NCBI GenBank assembly: GCA_014058105.1
Contig: JACGCM010002205.1
Coordinates: 2,480,001-2,544,000, forward strand
Origin: Kingdonia uniflora
Lineage: Eukaryota; Streptophyta; Magnoliopsida; Ranunculales; Circaeasteraceae
Direction: 5' to 3'
DNA: 64,000 bases
Under the pieces are notes generated by a model, which made no database searches, was not told the origin of the DNA, and saw only the letters and a program-made list of their open reading frames with translations. Positions 49,240 through 61,096 of this stretch are shown piece by piece. The translations under genes were made by a program, and so were the position numbers. The stretch's first letter is position 1, and every line of letters begins with the position of its first letter.

Positions 49240-52200
49240 AGTTATAAATGTTGCGAGCTGCCTAGCTTAGAGAGACCATAAGCTGTACCATTTCCTTCCC
49301 TGTAAGTATGTATCATGGCAATGTGTAGCTCCCTTCCTAGCTGAATAATAAACTTCCAAGTCGCACTGTACTTTGCGGGACAAATATGCTGACATCTATA
49401 CTATTTTACCAGAAGTTGAGCATCTACTTCAACAATGAGTGGAAGCCAGTCATTTCATTTACAATACATTAAACCATGAAGAAGAACAAACATTTCTGCA
49501 GCTGTATTAGTGCCATGACCAAGTGCAATGTTGTACCCAAGTTGAAGTTCACCCATATTGTTTCTAATTACTCCTCCTACTCCACTCATTCCGAAAGGGA
49601 GTGTTGAACCATCACTATTGAGTTTGAAATATCCGAGAGGTGGGAATGTCCATCGTGCAAGCACAGGTTTTTTGATGCATACCGATTGCTTAACTAGTTG
49701 CAAGACTTGTAGTGTGATGTTGTCGCTGAAGTTGCTGTTTTGCGTTATTTTGATTTTGGGCATGCTCTCTTGTAATGCTTTGGTGATGTTTCTGATGATA
49801 ACTAAGGGAGAGAGAAGCTTTTCCTCAAACCTATAAGTGCATCTAGCTTTCCATAATTCCCAGAAAATGTAGGCCGATAATACTTCAATGACTATACCCA
49901 TTTGATTTCCGGAACTAGCTGCTTGAAACCAAAGACCCTGTCGAGTCCACCAACTATCATTTATCCCTTGTCGAACACCACGAACATTGGCAAAAAAAAT
50001 CCCACACCGTAGCAGCAACAATTTCTTGAGTTAGCAGATGGTCTAACGTTTCAGATTCTCTAACCACACAACAGTAACACCGAGAAACAAGAGGGATTCT
50101 TCATTGTATTAGTGCGTCTACAGGTATAACTTTCTTCCAAACCGTCCAACTGAAGACTTGTACTTTTTCTGGTATCGAGTTGTGCCATATCCATTTCATA
50201 CGACGTTGTATAACCTCGGCGCTGTGCCAGAAATTCCAGGCAGATTTAACGGTGAAGTTACCTTTGTCTGACGGACCCCAAAGTGGTTTATCTTCATCAT
50301 CATTCAGGAAAAACTTGTGGGATAAAGTATGCTTCTAATGTGGTGGTATTTCATGCTCAAGAAGCTCCCATTTCCAGGTACCATCAGTCATTAAGATGTC
50401 CTTCACCAAAAACTGTTGCATGCATTCGATTTCCAGAATATCCGATAAACTGCCTTCCCCGGTCCAATCGTCAAACCAAAATTTATTGTTTCCCTTGCCG
50501 AGGCACCAAGTAGTGTTAGCTTCAACTGTCTGAAGGAGGCCTTTCATCTGTTTCCAAAGAACTGACTCGCTGAATCGCAATCTGTTGGGTTTCCCTTCAG
50601 TGGTATATTTATGCTTGTAAAAAGATGCCCATGTAGAGCTGCTATACAGAAAATTCCAACACTTTTTAAGGAGTAGACTATACTTGATATCTTCGAGTCG
50701 CCGTATTCCAAGTCCTCCCTCATCCTTTGGAAGACAAAGTACATCTCATGCCACCCAATGTCGCTTATTTTTCACAAGAAAACTGCCCCAAAAGAAATTT
50801 GAAAACATTGTTTCAATTTTGGTTATAACACCATGAGGTACTGTAATGCATGAGAGGAGATGTATGGGCATTGTGTTCAGAACATGGTTGATCATCACTA
50901 ATTTACCTCCTTGTGATAAGAGCTTTCCTTGCCACCCTTCAATTTGCCATTGAATTTTGGTGAGCAATGGATCAAAATGAGTAAGCAGTACCCGACCATA
51001 ACTTATGCGAGCTCCCAAATAGGTCATTGGAAAAGAGTGATGTTGGAACCCACAGGCATTATAAATGATAAGTTTTCTTGCAGCAGATACATTGTGGTGT
51101 ACATATAAGCCGCTTTTAGCTTTGTTGATTAATTGGCTGGAGAATCTTTCATATCTTGCTAGGAAATGCATTAACCCGGGGATGGATCGCTGACTTCCGT
51201 TTAAGAAAATGAGAAAATCACCAACATATAAGAGATGAGTGATAGGAATACAACCTCTAGATGTATGGAATAGCCTAATCGCGCCCTCCAAAAAACATTT
51301 GGATAACCCTCGAGATAGTACTTCTGCAATAATAAAGGGCAATGGAGAAAGAGGATCTCCTTGTCGAAAGCCTCGTGATGATTTCTAATAGCACTTGAAA
51401 ACCCCCTGCAGAACCACCGAGAACCATGGTGTTTCAACACATTATGCTATGAGTGAAATACATCTGTTGGAGAAACCAAATTTGTGCAAAACCTGACGTA
51501 AGAACCTCCAATCCAGCCTATCATAAGCCTTTACCATGTTTATCTTGATCATAACATTAGAGCCTCTAACCTTTCTGCGTAAATCCTCAACCATTTCCTG
51601 AGCTAATGTAATGGTCTCACTAATGTCCTTGCCCTAAATGTAAACTCCCAGATTCCCGGAGATTAATTTGTGAAGAAGTTTGCTTAACCTGTTAGCAATT
51701 ATTAAAGAAAAATTTTTGTATACAACGGAGCACAGACTAATTGGTCTGTAGTCACCTAACGATTTTGGGGTATCCACTTTTGGTATTAATGAGAGGAACG
51801 AAGAAGTATAGCACCTTGAGAGTGGGGCACCATTGACGAATTCCATAGCAGCGCCATGTTGATCATCCTTGATGATGTCCCAATATGAAGTAAAGGAAAC
51901 TAATGTAAAACCATCGCTGCCCGGAGCACTGTCACTGGGGATTTGGAACACACCGGCTTGTAATTCGTTCAAAGTTGGAATGCATGTTAGACTGGCATCT
52001 TCGTTGGTAGTGATGACGTTAGGAATGCACTCAAGTAATTCTGCATCTTCAGTAGTGTTTGTGGCCTGTAGTACATCTTGAAAATATCCCACCGCGACTT
52101 CATGAATAACATCTACCTCAGCTGTCTTAGTGCCATCAGGAATAGTAAAGTCGGTCACAAATGTTTTTTTTCTATTATCTTGTGTTATATTATGAAAAAA

Positions 52201-53287
52201 AAATAGTATTAGAATCTCCTGTCGCAACCCACTTCACACTGGACTGTTCTCTCCAAAACACCTCCTCATTGTGTAACATGGCTGCATGTTCTCTCTGTAC
52301 CATGCCCAACTTGATACTAACCTGTTCATCCCAACCTTCTTGCAGTAAGTGATCCAAGTGCAGTAGTCTATCCTATAGCTTATGGATATTCTGAGTTATG
52401 TTGCCAAATACATTTGTATTCCGTTCCCTGATTGCATATTAAACCTTCTTAAGCTTATAGGCAAAAGAAGATAAACAGTTGCAGAAGACACCACTAGGCC
52501 AGTTATCTTGTACCAAGGTAGGGAAGCTAGCATGAGATGCCCACATTTTCATGAAACGAAATGGTCGAGGTCCTTGATGCAAGTTGTTGGTGAACGAAAG
52601 AAGTAACGGAGAGTGGTTAGAACAAACTCTTTCCAAATGGGAAATTTTGTGAATGGGAAAGGATGACATGAAGATGGGGTTCACCAATGTTCTATCCAAC
52701 CGTGCCCATTGTCATGAATTGTCACGATGATTATTGCACCATGTGTATCTGGAGCCAGTGAATGAAGCTTCTATTACACCGGCTGACTGAATCATTTCCT
52801 CGAATTCCACCAAGGATCTATGTACGGATCTTCTCCCCCTAAGCCTTTCCGAGTGGTGTCTCACAATATTGAAATCACCTATAGTACACCATGGAGAACT
52901 CATTGTCATAGAGATTGTATTGATATCCTCCCATAGTGTTCTTCTTTCAAAGATGTCACATTTGGCATAGACGAAGGTAACAAAGGAACTCCATTGATTA
53001 TTAAAGCTTATCTTACAATACAACATTTGATCAGAAGCAGAAACTAATTCTGCATCATATTCTTGTTTCCACAATACCCAGATTTTTCACCCCATGTGCT
53101 GGTTAGACATAAAAGAGGTACAATTTATTTTTCTACCCAGACTATAGCCTAGTGATGCATCCTGAAAAGGTTCGAGCAAAACCACTATCGAAAAACGGTG
53201 TTGTTTGATAATCCTCTTGAGATGATTTATTTTTTTGGCATTGCCAATGCCCCTACAATTCCAAACTAGTAATGGACCTATCACCAT
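49240..53287 (-). pseudogene. LINE ORF2: endonuclease, RT, zf-RVT, RNase H
   Basis: Starts MVIGPLLVWNCRGIGNAKKI, the typical plant LINE apurinic-type endonuclease N-terminus. Then LLEPFQDASL (family LLET/EPxx), WCTIGDFNIVRHHSE with GDFN, FTGSRYTWCN and HLERVCSNHSPLLLS (family SDHSPLL; Asp is Asn). RT: SDSAPGSDGFTLVSFTSYWD, LSLIPKVDTPKSLGDYRPIS, then HLLYVGDFLIFLNG, where F-A-D-D is Y-V-G-D, and MTYLGARISYGRVLLTHFDP. zf-RVT near 50230-50100. RNase H: WTFPPLGYFKLNSDGSTLPF, GTNTAAEMFVLLHGLMYCK. Frameshifts near 52230-51640 and 50600. Confidence 0.85.
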
Positions 53288-53581
53288 GTAAATTACTTGG
53301 ATTTGGATTGGAGAGCACCCTTGCTCCTTGTGACTACGCTGAGTAGAATACGTTGAGGTTTAAATCGGTGTTGTTTGACTGGAGTCCATTCTGTGTTGTC
53401 TTCCTTTCCATAGTGCTCAATGTCTGAATGGCAACCTCGACCCACGTCCTTCAGCTGCTCAAAAACCCCATCTGAAATCTGTTGTGTTGCGGTCTGTTTA
53501 ACTATTTTAACTTGTTGAACCATCGCTGTATCATTATTGTTTGCGAGTGTGCTTACTGCCTGTTGCCCCACCCTGTTAAGC

Positions 53582-54676
53582 TCAAGTGATATAGTATGCG
53601 AGTGTGCCTATATGCTGCCCCACTGCCGCTGCTGCATGCTGCCCCACTGGTTGAGGCGAAGTTGCTGCTGTGATGTGCCCATAATCTGCTCCCAGAACCC
53701 CTATAATCTGATGTTGTGATGCCTTGTTGCTTGTGGTAACAGATGTCTCCATAGTCGATGTTTTCCCATGTCGAATCGCCTCCCTTTTATCAGTATTTGG
53801 GAGAAGTTTGGTACAGTTTGCTTTGCTGTGCCCTTGCAGAATGCAGTTTGTACAAAACTTCGAAAGTCTTTCGTACAAGACTGATTGCTCCAATGTGTAT
53901 GTTTTGCTGACGGCGAGTCCTACTTTATCCGGGAGTTCCTTCATAAGGTTAACCTCCACACATGCACAAGCAGTGCTTGGTCGACTCAGACTTAGTGTTG
54001 TTGTATCCGTGATTAAGTATTTCCTAACGAGACCGGCCAATTCCTTGATTATCCCATTATTTTGTAGATGGAGCTTTAAACTTGGAAACTAAATCCAAAT
54101 AGGAGCAAAAGGAGAGTCCTTTTTGGGGTCGAAATTGAAAGACCACTGAGCGAGCTCGAAGAAGAAACCTTTGATTTGCCTTGACTCTCTAGAGAGAGCC
54201 TTTGTAACAACCTTTTCTGACAATTACATCACCATAATGTGTTTAAAATCGAGCACCGCTACCTTGGGCATAGCTATAAGATCCCAATTGTAGTTGATGT
54301 TACTCTCGATGATGTCAAATCTAGGTTTTCCGGTAGGATAGCTCATAACCAAAGTATTGTTAAAAGCTGCAGCAACTTTGTTCAGATCGGATGGTGCGAA
54401 TGAAATTACCGGCATGCCATAATTCATGGAGATTTTAGTATCAGGTTTGAACTCCTCCAGTACCGGTTTAACTGTTGGAACAGCGGTAACACTAGCGAAG
54501 GAGGGTTTGATGATAGCAGCAAAATTGCAAAGAGAAATTGAGTCCACAAACGCGTTAGGGTTGTGCTGAGATTCAGCAGCAGTATGAGAGGAGGGGATGG
54601 TGATGAGGGTAGGATCATTGAGTGGGGTGGAAGGATGTGGGAGTAATGGTGTGTACGGAGGAATGAGTGAAGCCAT
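53582..54676 (-). pseudogene. LINE ORF1: DUF4283-like domain with zinc knuckle
   Basis: RNA-binding companion of ORF2. The N-terminus starts MASLIPPYTPLLPHPSTP, a proline-rich start. The middle (SFASVTAVPTVKPVLEEF, GKPRFDIIESNINYNWDLIA, WSFNFDPKKDSPFAPIWI) fits DUF4283 of plant LINEs. The C-terminal part carries FCTNCILQGHSKANCTKLLP, a C-x2-C-x4-H-x4-C knuckle with all four ligands (near 53850-53805). A TAA near 54224 and at least one stop after PIWI break the frame. An AA/QH-rich tail ends at 53582. Confidence 0.85.
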
Positions 54677-54871
54677 GAATCAGAAAGAACAAAATCTGAG
54701 ATAAGAGCTGAGGAAGGAGATAGCAAGGAGAAAGAGGAGAAGAAAAGGAAATTCAAAGTATAAAATAGAATAATCAATTCCTATGATGGAAACCCTAGCA
54801 AGAAAAACTAGGGTTAGGGTTCACATGAGAAAGAAGTCGACTCTCATTTTTCTCTTATATTCATGTCCTTA

Positions 54872-54888
54872 CTTCAAAAATCACATAC
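54872..54888. repeat. Target-site duplication of long LINE, right copy
   Basis: CTTCAAAAATCACATAC, one mismatch to 49045-49061. Confidence 0.8.
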
Positions 54889-54901
54889 ACACATCGCATA
54901 C

Positions 54902-55135
54902 CATCTATATCGGAATATGAATCTGTGGCAGCGCCGTATCCTTTCCTCACCACACTGCTGCATATCCACCTTCGCAACTCTGATTCAGTAACTCTCTCAT
55001 GCTTTGACTGATGATCCCATTCGCTTAAATCTCCACAAGTGTTTGTGGTATTTTTGCCTCTCTTCTTCCTTCATCTCTCACTGCTCTTCAAGTTTTCTAA
55101 AGGTTAAAAACGTTTGATTGACAAACATGAAGCAG
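54902..55135 (-). other. Leader exon of asORF3, element E
   Basis: Conserved with D 35263-35488 (inverted): AACTTGAAGAGCAGTGAGAG, CAGTCAAAGC, and AAGGATACGGCGCTGCCACAG versus AAGGATTTGGTACTGCGTCAG. Short ATG frames exist but none is clearly kept between D and E, so I treat it as mostly untranslated. Confidence 0.45.
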
Positions 55136-55143
55136 TATTTATA
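55136..55143 (-). promoter_or_regulatory. TATA box of asORF3, element E
   Basis: TATAAATA on the minus strand, aligned with TATAAGG of D at 35256. Confidence 0.5.
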
Positions 55144-55370
55144 TTTTTTTGCTCTAACCACTAGCAGTTATTGAGCCTTACATGAGCCGTCTACAGTTTT
55201 GGAGCTGAGGCATCCCTTCCACTATCCATGTCAGACATCTTGCACCTTTTTGGCAAAAACGCCTTCCCATCATTACCCCTTCCCTGATATTTTTATCTAT
55301 TTTTATCTCTCTTTTCCAAATCTCCTTCTGACCTCACCACGCTCATTTTGGCTCACTTTTACACATAATC
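55144..55370. other. Conserved upstream region of asORF3, element E
   Basis: Inverted match to D 35040-35255 (block GATGTCTGACAT, GGATGCCTCAGCTCC). No coding frame is credited because it lies before the TATA box. Ends at the G insertion. Confidence 0.45.
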
Positions 55371-56616
55371 TGATAAGAGATTTTTATATCCTCTAGCAAA
55401 AATACCCACACATAGTATGGCTGTCAAATTGTAGTACGGATGAGTGCGATCGAATCCACAAGGCAGTTTGGGAAAATAAATACTTTCTTGGCCAAATTAC
55501 AATTTTATAACAGATAAATCTAAGAAAAATAAATAAAAACTAATTATAAAACTTAATGAGGGAGAGTGCTAAGGTTCAGACTTGGCCTCTACCTTTAAAA
55601 GTACTAATCGAAATATAACTAGATCCTGATATCTCCACCCATCATAAGTTCGTGTTAAGATACATACGATGCTGTAAAATAAACCACTAAATCTATTTTA
55701 AAGAATTTAGTGGTTATGCTTTTAAGAGATGGTAAAGAGTGCCTTAGAGAATTATCAACTCAACCATGGCTAGGCTTGAGTGAGTTATCTAGTATTTCTT
55801 CTTGATTAGATCTCCAAATTAAGTCTACGGTTAGTAGCACTTGTTTGTATCCAAAGTTATCGTACACCAAACCGAAGCTATGGTCAAGCCTTTGATATGA
55901 TATACTAACATATCAATCATAAAGTACTAAAAGAAAACAAATTAGAACCTAATTAATACCAACTATTGCTCATTCAAGTAGAGGCCTCATCCTACCCTTA
56001 GCTAGGAGATTAGCCCCTCATCTTGGACTTCATCGCATTAACAACTAATTATTTACAAAAGAAAATAAATGAGAAAGAAGACAATTAAATAAAACTATGA
56101 CTTTATTTCTTCTAAACTTGCTTCAATATGAGATGCTCTATACAATGGGGGGGGGTTCCTTTTATAGGAGAAGGAACCCAAATTTAGAAACAATACATTA
56201 AATTGTAAAGAATATTTTCACAATAATATCTTCTAATTTTACTACCAATCACCTAAGATTCTTGCATATAATTTTTTTAAGTGGTGTAGAGATCTTTCTT
56301 TATGGAAACTCATGCATATATCTTCAATATAAAATATCTTTAAGGATCTTGGATGCAATATATTCTTTGATCTTATTCTCCAAGAATATTTGTGTATATA
56401 TTTCTTCAATCTTGAGACCAAATTTATTATGTTTTTGACTTTTTGTGCTATGAACTGCTGGAAACACTTTTACTTGATTTTAAGAGCTTGGTTTCAAATA
56501 TCCATCTCCAATAGCTGCAATCAAACAAACGTACATAAGTACCCAAAATTAAATATAATGAACGACTAAAATACATATTTAGGTATATTAAAAATGTCAT
56601 AATTACGTGCCCATCA
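55371..56616 (-). repeat. 3' LTR of element G (left in the window)
   Basis: 1,246 bp, TGATAAGAG to GTGCCCATCA. It contains a G run (56150-56156). Aligned with 61097-62344 over nearly all of its length. Confidence 0.85.
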
Positions 56617-56634
56617 AATGCCCCCAAACTTGCC
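56617..56634 (-). promoter_or_regulatory. Polypurine tract of element G
   Basis: Minus strand GGCAAGTTTGGGGGCATT directly before TGATGGGCACG, as in Athila-type elements. Confidence 0.65.
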
Positions 56635-58435
56635 ATTTGCTCGTCCCGAGTTAAATAAAATAATAGCCACTTTCGCAGGGTGCGCGATTACATTTAGTAT
56701 ATGCAACAAGCCGCTAAGCCTCAAGGTTTAGCCTGGTGGACGAGCATTATCTCGCGAGGGTTTACAGTAACTATACCCACAAAAGTCAATAATGACATTT
56801 TAAATAATTCCAGAATAGACATTACTCATTTCCTTTGAACTTATCCTTACTTAGTTATAACAAAAATATATCGATGGAGAAATTCTTTAACTTGCTATTC
56901 TCCTAAGTATACCAAAGAATATTTTAAGGTTATCCGAAACTAGAGGTACTACCTCAAGATCAGAAAGAGATTCAAGTATTTTGCTTTAGCTATATTTGAG
57001 TGTACAGTAAAAACAGTTTTATCGCCTAATACGTCGTCTAAAATAATTTTCTTAGTTTTTTTGGTAGTTTAGTTCTTATTGGAATAAATTCAACGGTCAG
57101 TTCGACAAGTGCCTTAGTCAATTCGTGTTCCTAGAAGTTTACTTTTATTTTCTTTTGCAAGCCTTTTCTTTTGAGTACTTTGTTTCTTAGTGAATCCTTT
57201 ATAATAAGGAGTTTTTGGTCGACAATCCCTGCCAGTTCACTGAGGTTGCCGGGGTGTGGTGCCCCATCATGACCTAGACTCAGGATTTTCATAAGTAACA
57301 TTTTCTTATGCTCCTTTCACATAGTTCATGGTCAAACTCAAGATTGGTGATAATTTTTCCTCTTTCAGCTCTTTATCATGTGAGTAGCCTTGCAACGTGA
57401 AAGTTTTTAGAGCACTTTTAGTTTTTTTTGGTTTTTTTTATTTTCTTAGGAATGAACTTATTCTTAGGCAGTTGTCTCCCTTGTAATAAACTATTCCTAA
57501 CATAAATGCTAAATTTCCCTTATACTGAGCTAAAATCTATTGAATGTATTAATTACAAAACTACAGTGAAGTGCAAATTTTCAAAATATGTCAAGTTAAC
57601 TTGAATTAGCCACTAATAAAAAGGTAGTAAATCTATGTTAAGATATTCAAAAATATTCTAGTGTATACTTGGTACAATTTAAAAATTTAGGCTTTTCTAT
57701 AATATTTATGTCAAAGTAAAATCAGTTTAAGTGTTTGGAAATTCTTCAAAAATATATCATAAATTGTCAAAGTACCATTATTTCACTTTTCTTCAAAAAT
57801 CATTTAAAGAAATAGTTTCCTACCCCCAAACATAAATCAAGCATTACCCTCAATGTTTGAGAATAAGAAAATAAATAGAAGAGGAAAACTGAAATTTTTT
57901 ACTTGAATGTGTCAAGGGTTGCCTCCCAAGATGCTCTAATTTTACTGTCTTTAGCCAGACAAATGTACCCCCAAACTTGAATGTCATGATTTAGGTCTAA
58001 AGGGGTACAAAGTACAATAATTGATGAACTATCCAAGTTGCAAGTTCTCCTTAAATAACCGAGGAACACCAAAATTGTCTTTATCCTTGAATTACCAGAT
58101 AATAGAAAAATAGTGGTTCTCCTTATATACACCTAATTATGCTGATACAATCATGATACATAAAAATAACTCAGAGTTTAACCCCCAGGATAAAAAATTT
58201 CCTTATTTAATTTATGGGAAATCTCACTTTGAGATATTTTGCAAGGTATAATCCCATACACCAAAAATTTATTTTGATTTTCATCATTTCCCAAAAAGTA
58301 ACTTCAACCATTAAAGTGATGTCGATCGAGTGGTTGTGGGTCTGGCTCAAGATTGTATGACTCAGTTGCAGGTGATAATGCTTGCACTATTTTAAGAATT
58401 ATGGAGTCATTCCAGTACTTAAAATAATACAAACA
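56635..58435. other. 3' part of the element G interior, no gene
   Basis: About 1.8 kb, AT-rich, no protein domain in any frame. In an autonomous Athila this would hold part of pol and the env-like region. A short open frame at 57899-58132 (minus) resembles nothing I recognise. Confidence 0.5.
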
Positions 58436-59570
58436 TTAATCAATAGAGTAGGTATAACTAGAGTTATCGCGTATCAAATACGCAAATTTATTAACAATTA
58501 TGGTACCCCCAAGTGGCTTGTGAAATGAAGATGTAGGCATAGATATAGGTGTGGTTGGTGAAGGAGTAACCAAAATAGAATCATCCCCCAATAATAGTAA
58601 TATATCCTGTAAAGAAGGGTCGTCCACCCACTAGTTTTCAACATCACAATTTATGTCAGGTGGACGCGACTCAAGGCAAGGATGAGGTGACTCATAAAGG
58701 GACTGAAAAGAAAATGACAAGTTGATAACATCTGCAACAGGTTCGGCAATTTCCAATTCTTTGACTTTGATACAAATATTATCATCTACAAATTCCTTGC
58801 ATGCTATCGTATAATGATATGGTGATTCCATAAGTTCATATTTTATCTCGTCATCATCATCGTCAAAAAAATCATTAGAGGAGAGCGAAATATATTCAGT
58901 CTCAGTCATAGTTTCCTCAAAAGAATTTATTGGGTTGACAAATGAAATGATGGATGGTGACATCGATGGTTGAATGTTGAGGGCTGAATTTGGATGTGAT
59001 TGAGAAAGAATTGAATAATACATGTTAGCTGCTTCTTCAAGATCTCCTTATGGCATAGGATCGTCGACCATAAAATGTTAATCTTCTAAATCTGTCTCGT
59101 AATATGGTATCCATTCACCCCACGAGGAAAACATTCCTTGATTACGCTTGAATTCATCCATTTCTAACTCACTAAGGGATTTAACTTTGAATTGTTCTTC
59201 TTCATTGCTTAGAAGTTTTTCATGCTCTATTTCACTCCACGTAGTTGACAGTTGAGTTATCTGAGTTTCTAATCTAGAGATAGATTGGGTCATAAAAGTT
59301 TGATTCACCAAAGTCTATTATTGGAATTGTATCATTTGTTGTTGAAATTGTATTGATTGTTGTATGAAAAGAACAAGGGTATCGTCTAAAGAATGTTTGG
59401 GTAGAGCGGGTGGGAACTGATTGGACGACTGAATGGACTGATGGGCCTACATATATAAATAAGATTGGAAATGTTCTATGTATTGAGAATTTTGGAGATC
59501 CCATGATTGAAAATGATTTTGAGGTTGTTGCGGGATGTTGAATTGTGAGTTGTATAGATTACAATGTTCT
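58436..59570 (-). pseudogene. gag-like coding remnant of element G
   Basis: Three consecutive minus-strand pieces. 59504-59274 in one frame, with a second frame reading HQSIQSSNQFPPALPKHSLD and TLVLFIQQSIQFQQQMIQFQ. Then 59311-59078 MVNQTFMTQSISRLETQITQ, a short heptad-like helix such as follows gag in Athila elements, ending YYETDLED. Then 59023-58631 with an acidic run SNDFFDDDDDEIKYELMESP and VKELEIAEPVADVINLSF. 58627-58436 continues MDDPSLQDILLLLGDDSILV. No capsid core or protease is seen. Assignment to gag is tentative. Confidence 0.4.
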
Positions 59571-61077
59571 TACATATATGACATTTTGAAATAAAAGTAA
59601 CACCCAATGCAATAAACAACCAATCAAACCTAAACTCTAGCACATCAATATTTTTTAGAAGTTATAAATAAGTCTCCCTTATATTCTTCTATGTTCACAA
59701 TGGGTAGGATGGCAAAAGGCTTTGGTTCCTATACTCCCCTGCGTTGCTATGCTAGTACCAGTTTAAAGTAGATGTTCAGTCCTTGCGCCTGAATGAGCCA
59801 CCTTATCGTACGTCAGCACTCAGAATGGTGAGGTTGCAAACCTACAACCAGTATTTCGCGGTGCAAGGCTGAGGCCGTATCCTATGAACCTGTGTTTATA
59901 CCCCAGTCCGGTACACCTATCCATTGGGTGATGAAATCCCACGGGAATCTTTCTACTCTTTTTTATTATCAGTTATTTTCAGGTCTGGGACATTTAATTT
60001 TTGTGTGATACAAATGTTTTTGTATCCCTAATGGGTGGTCCCACTTGTTAGAAGTTTTCTAGGTAATGAAATACTGCAAGTCTCTAGCAGTTTTTACCTT
60101 TACTAATGTTGAAATGAAAATAAATTTAAACAAGTCAATAGGTTAATCCAACCACAGTAAATATTTTATTAGAGTAGCGTGTATTGTATAGTCCACACGA
60201 CTTTATGTTCCTAGTGCCAGAGCGGAGCAGATATGAACCCCTTAGAGATGTCAAGTTTTGAGAGGTACCAACTACGGGAAGTGTTTCCCGATGAAGCTGT
60301 GGCTGCCCCTTCACTTAGGGGGCGAAAGAAGGAAATGCCCCTTCACTTAGAGGGCACGAGAAGGATGGATTTCATGATGCTTTTAGCTTTGCATATTGTC
60401 TGTTTCTTTTCCAGCCTTGCGATTATTCTGCAAAAATAAGAGAAAAAGATTAGTGAACTTGCGACAAAAATATTAATTCAATTTCTAAGTTTATTGCAGT
60501 CTATGATGTTCTGATTTTCAAATGTGCATATCCTTAAGCTCGGTTGAGAGAGAGCAATAAATAATATTAATTTGGAAAGATATTTTAGGAAGGAAAATTA
60601 TTCAAGAAAGAAGTTTTCTAAAATTTAGCTTCCCTAATACTCAAAATAAGTGATGAATGAACAGTGGCGCCCTTTACGGAGATTATTTTTTTACTATTTT
60701 TTTCAAAGGGCTGTAACTCACAAATGACTAAACAGAATAATATGATTTATTGTAATTCAGAAAAGGGTTTTGAATTATCTAAAACTTTTGTAGCAAACAT
60801 ATTTCGCAACTGGGAAGTATAGATGATCAAAAATGGTGAAACATTCAGGAACAGACTTCACAGCTATTGTAGCGGCCAAAAACATGAAACAATCTTCTTT
60901 TAACTAGTGAAAGGATAATAATAGAAACACTATATGCCATTATCGACTCACTATAATTTTTAACGAATATTAGAAACAAAGAATTTAGAAATCATTGGCA
61001 CGGTATTAGAAATAATTAACAAAGAAAATTTAACAAAGATTATTCGGTGTTAGAAAGAATAGTTTTCAGTGATGCCT
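59571..61077. other. 5' leader region of element G
   Basis: 1.5 kb between the gag-like remnant and the primer site. Mostly non-coding. One open frame (60233-60439, plus, 68 codons) contains two near copies of GCCCCTTCACTTAGGGGGC about 45 bp apart (60305-60355); it lies opposite to the element and shows no domain. I do not call it a gene. Confidence 0.4.
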
Positions 61078-61094
61078 CCTCGGCAACGGTGCCA
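61078..61094 (-). promoter_or_regulatory. Primer-binding site of element G
   Basis: Minus strand TGGCACCGTTGCCGAGG, two bases inside the LTR end. It resembles the site used by Athila elements; the tRNA was not checked. Confidence 0.7.
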
Positions 61095-61096
61095 TT

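Larger units (their letters stand above)
49062..54871 (-). mobile_element. Near full-length LINE (L1-type with RNase H)
   Basis: 5.8 kb, minus orientation, with poly(A) at 49062-49078 and a 17-bp target duplication. Two genes: ORF1 (54676-53582) and ORF2 (53287 to about 49240), separated by a 290-bp degraded linker, and a short 5' region (54871-54677). Inserted in the 5' intron of E asORF3. Full length is unusual since most LINEs truncate; both genes carry stops and frameshifts. Confidence 0.85.
48875..54901 (-). other. 5' intron of asORF3, element E, containing a LINE
   Basis: Donor GATG|GTATGC at 54901 and acceptor GTTGTCTAG at 48875. Without the LINE (49062-54871) and one copy of its duplication the intron is about 200 bp, equal to the 203 bp of D. 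Confidence 0.6.

Noticed and set aside
53724..54092. 122-codon plus-strand frame
   Set aside because: Opposite strand of LINE ORF1 with its zinc knuckle.
56150..56156. G run as possible quadruplex or telomere-like motif
   Set aside because: A single short G run inside an LTR; no further G tracts nearby.
60233..60439. 68-codon frame with a repeated CCCCTTCACTTAG word
   Set aside because: Within the leader of element G, opposite strand, no domain, no promoter seen. Noted only as a repeat.
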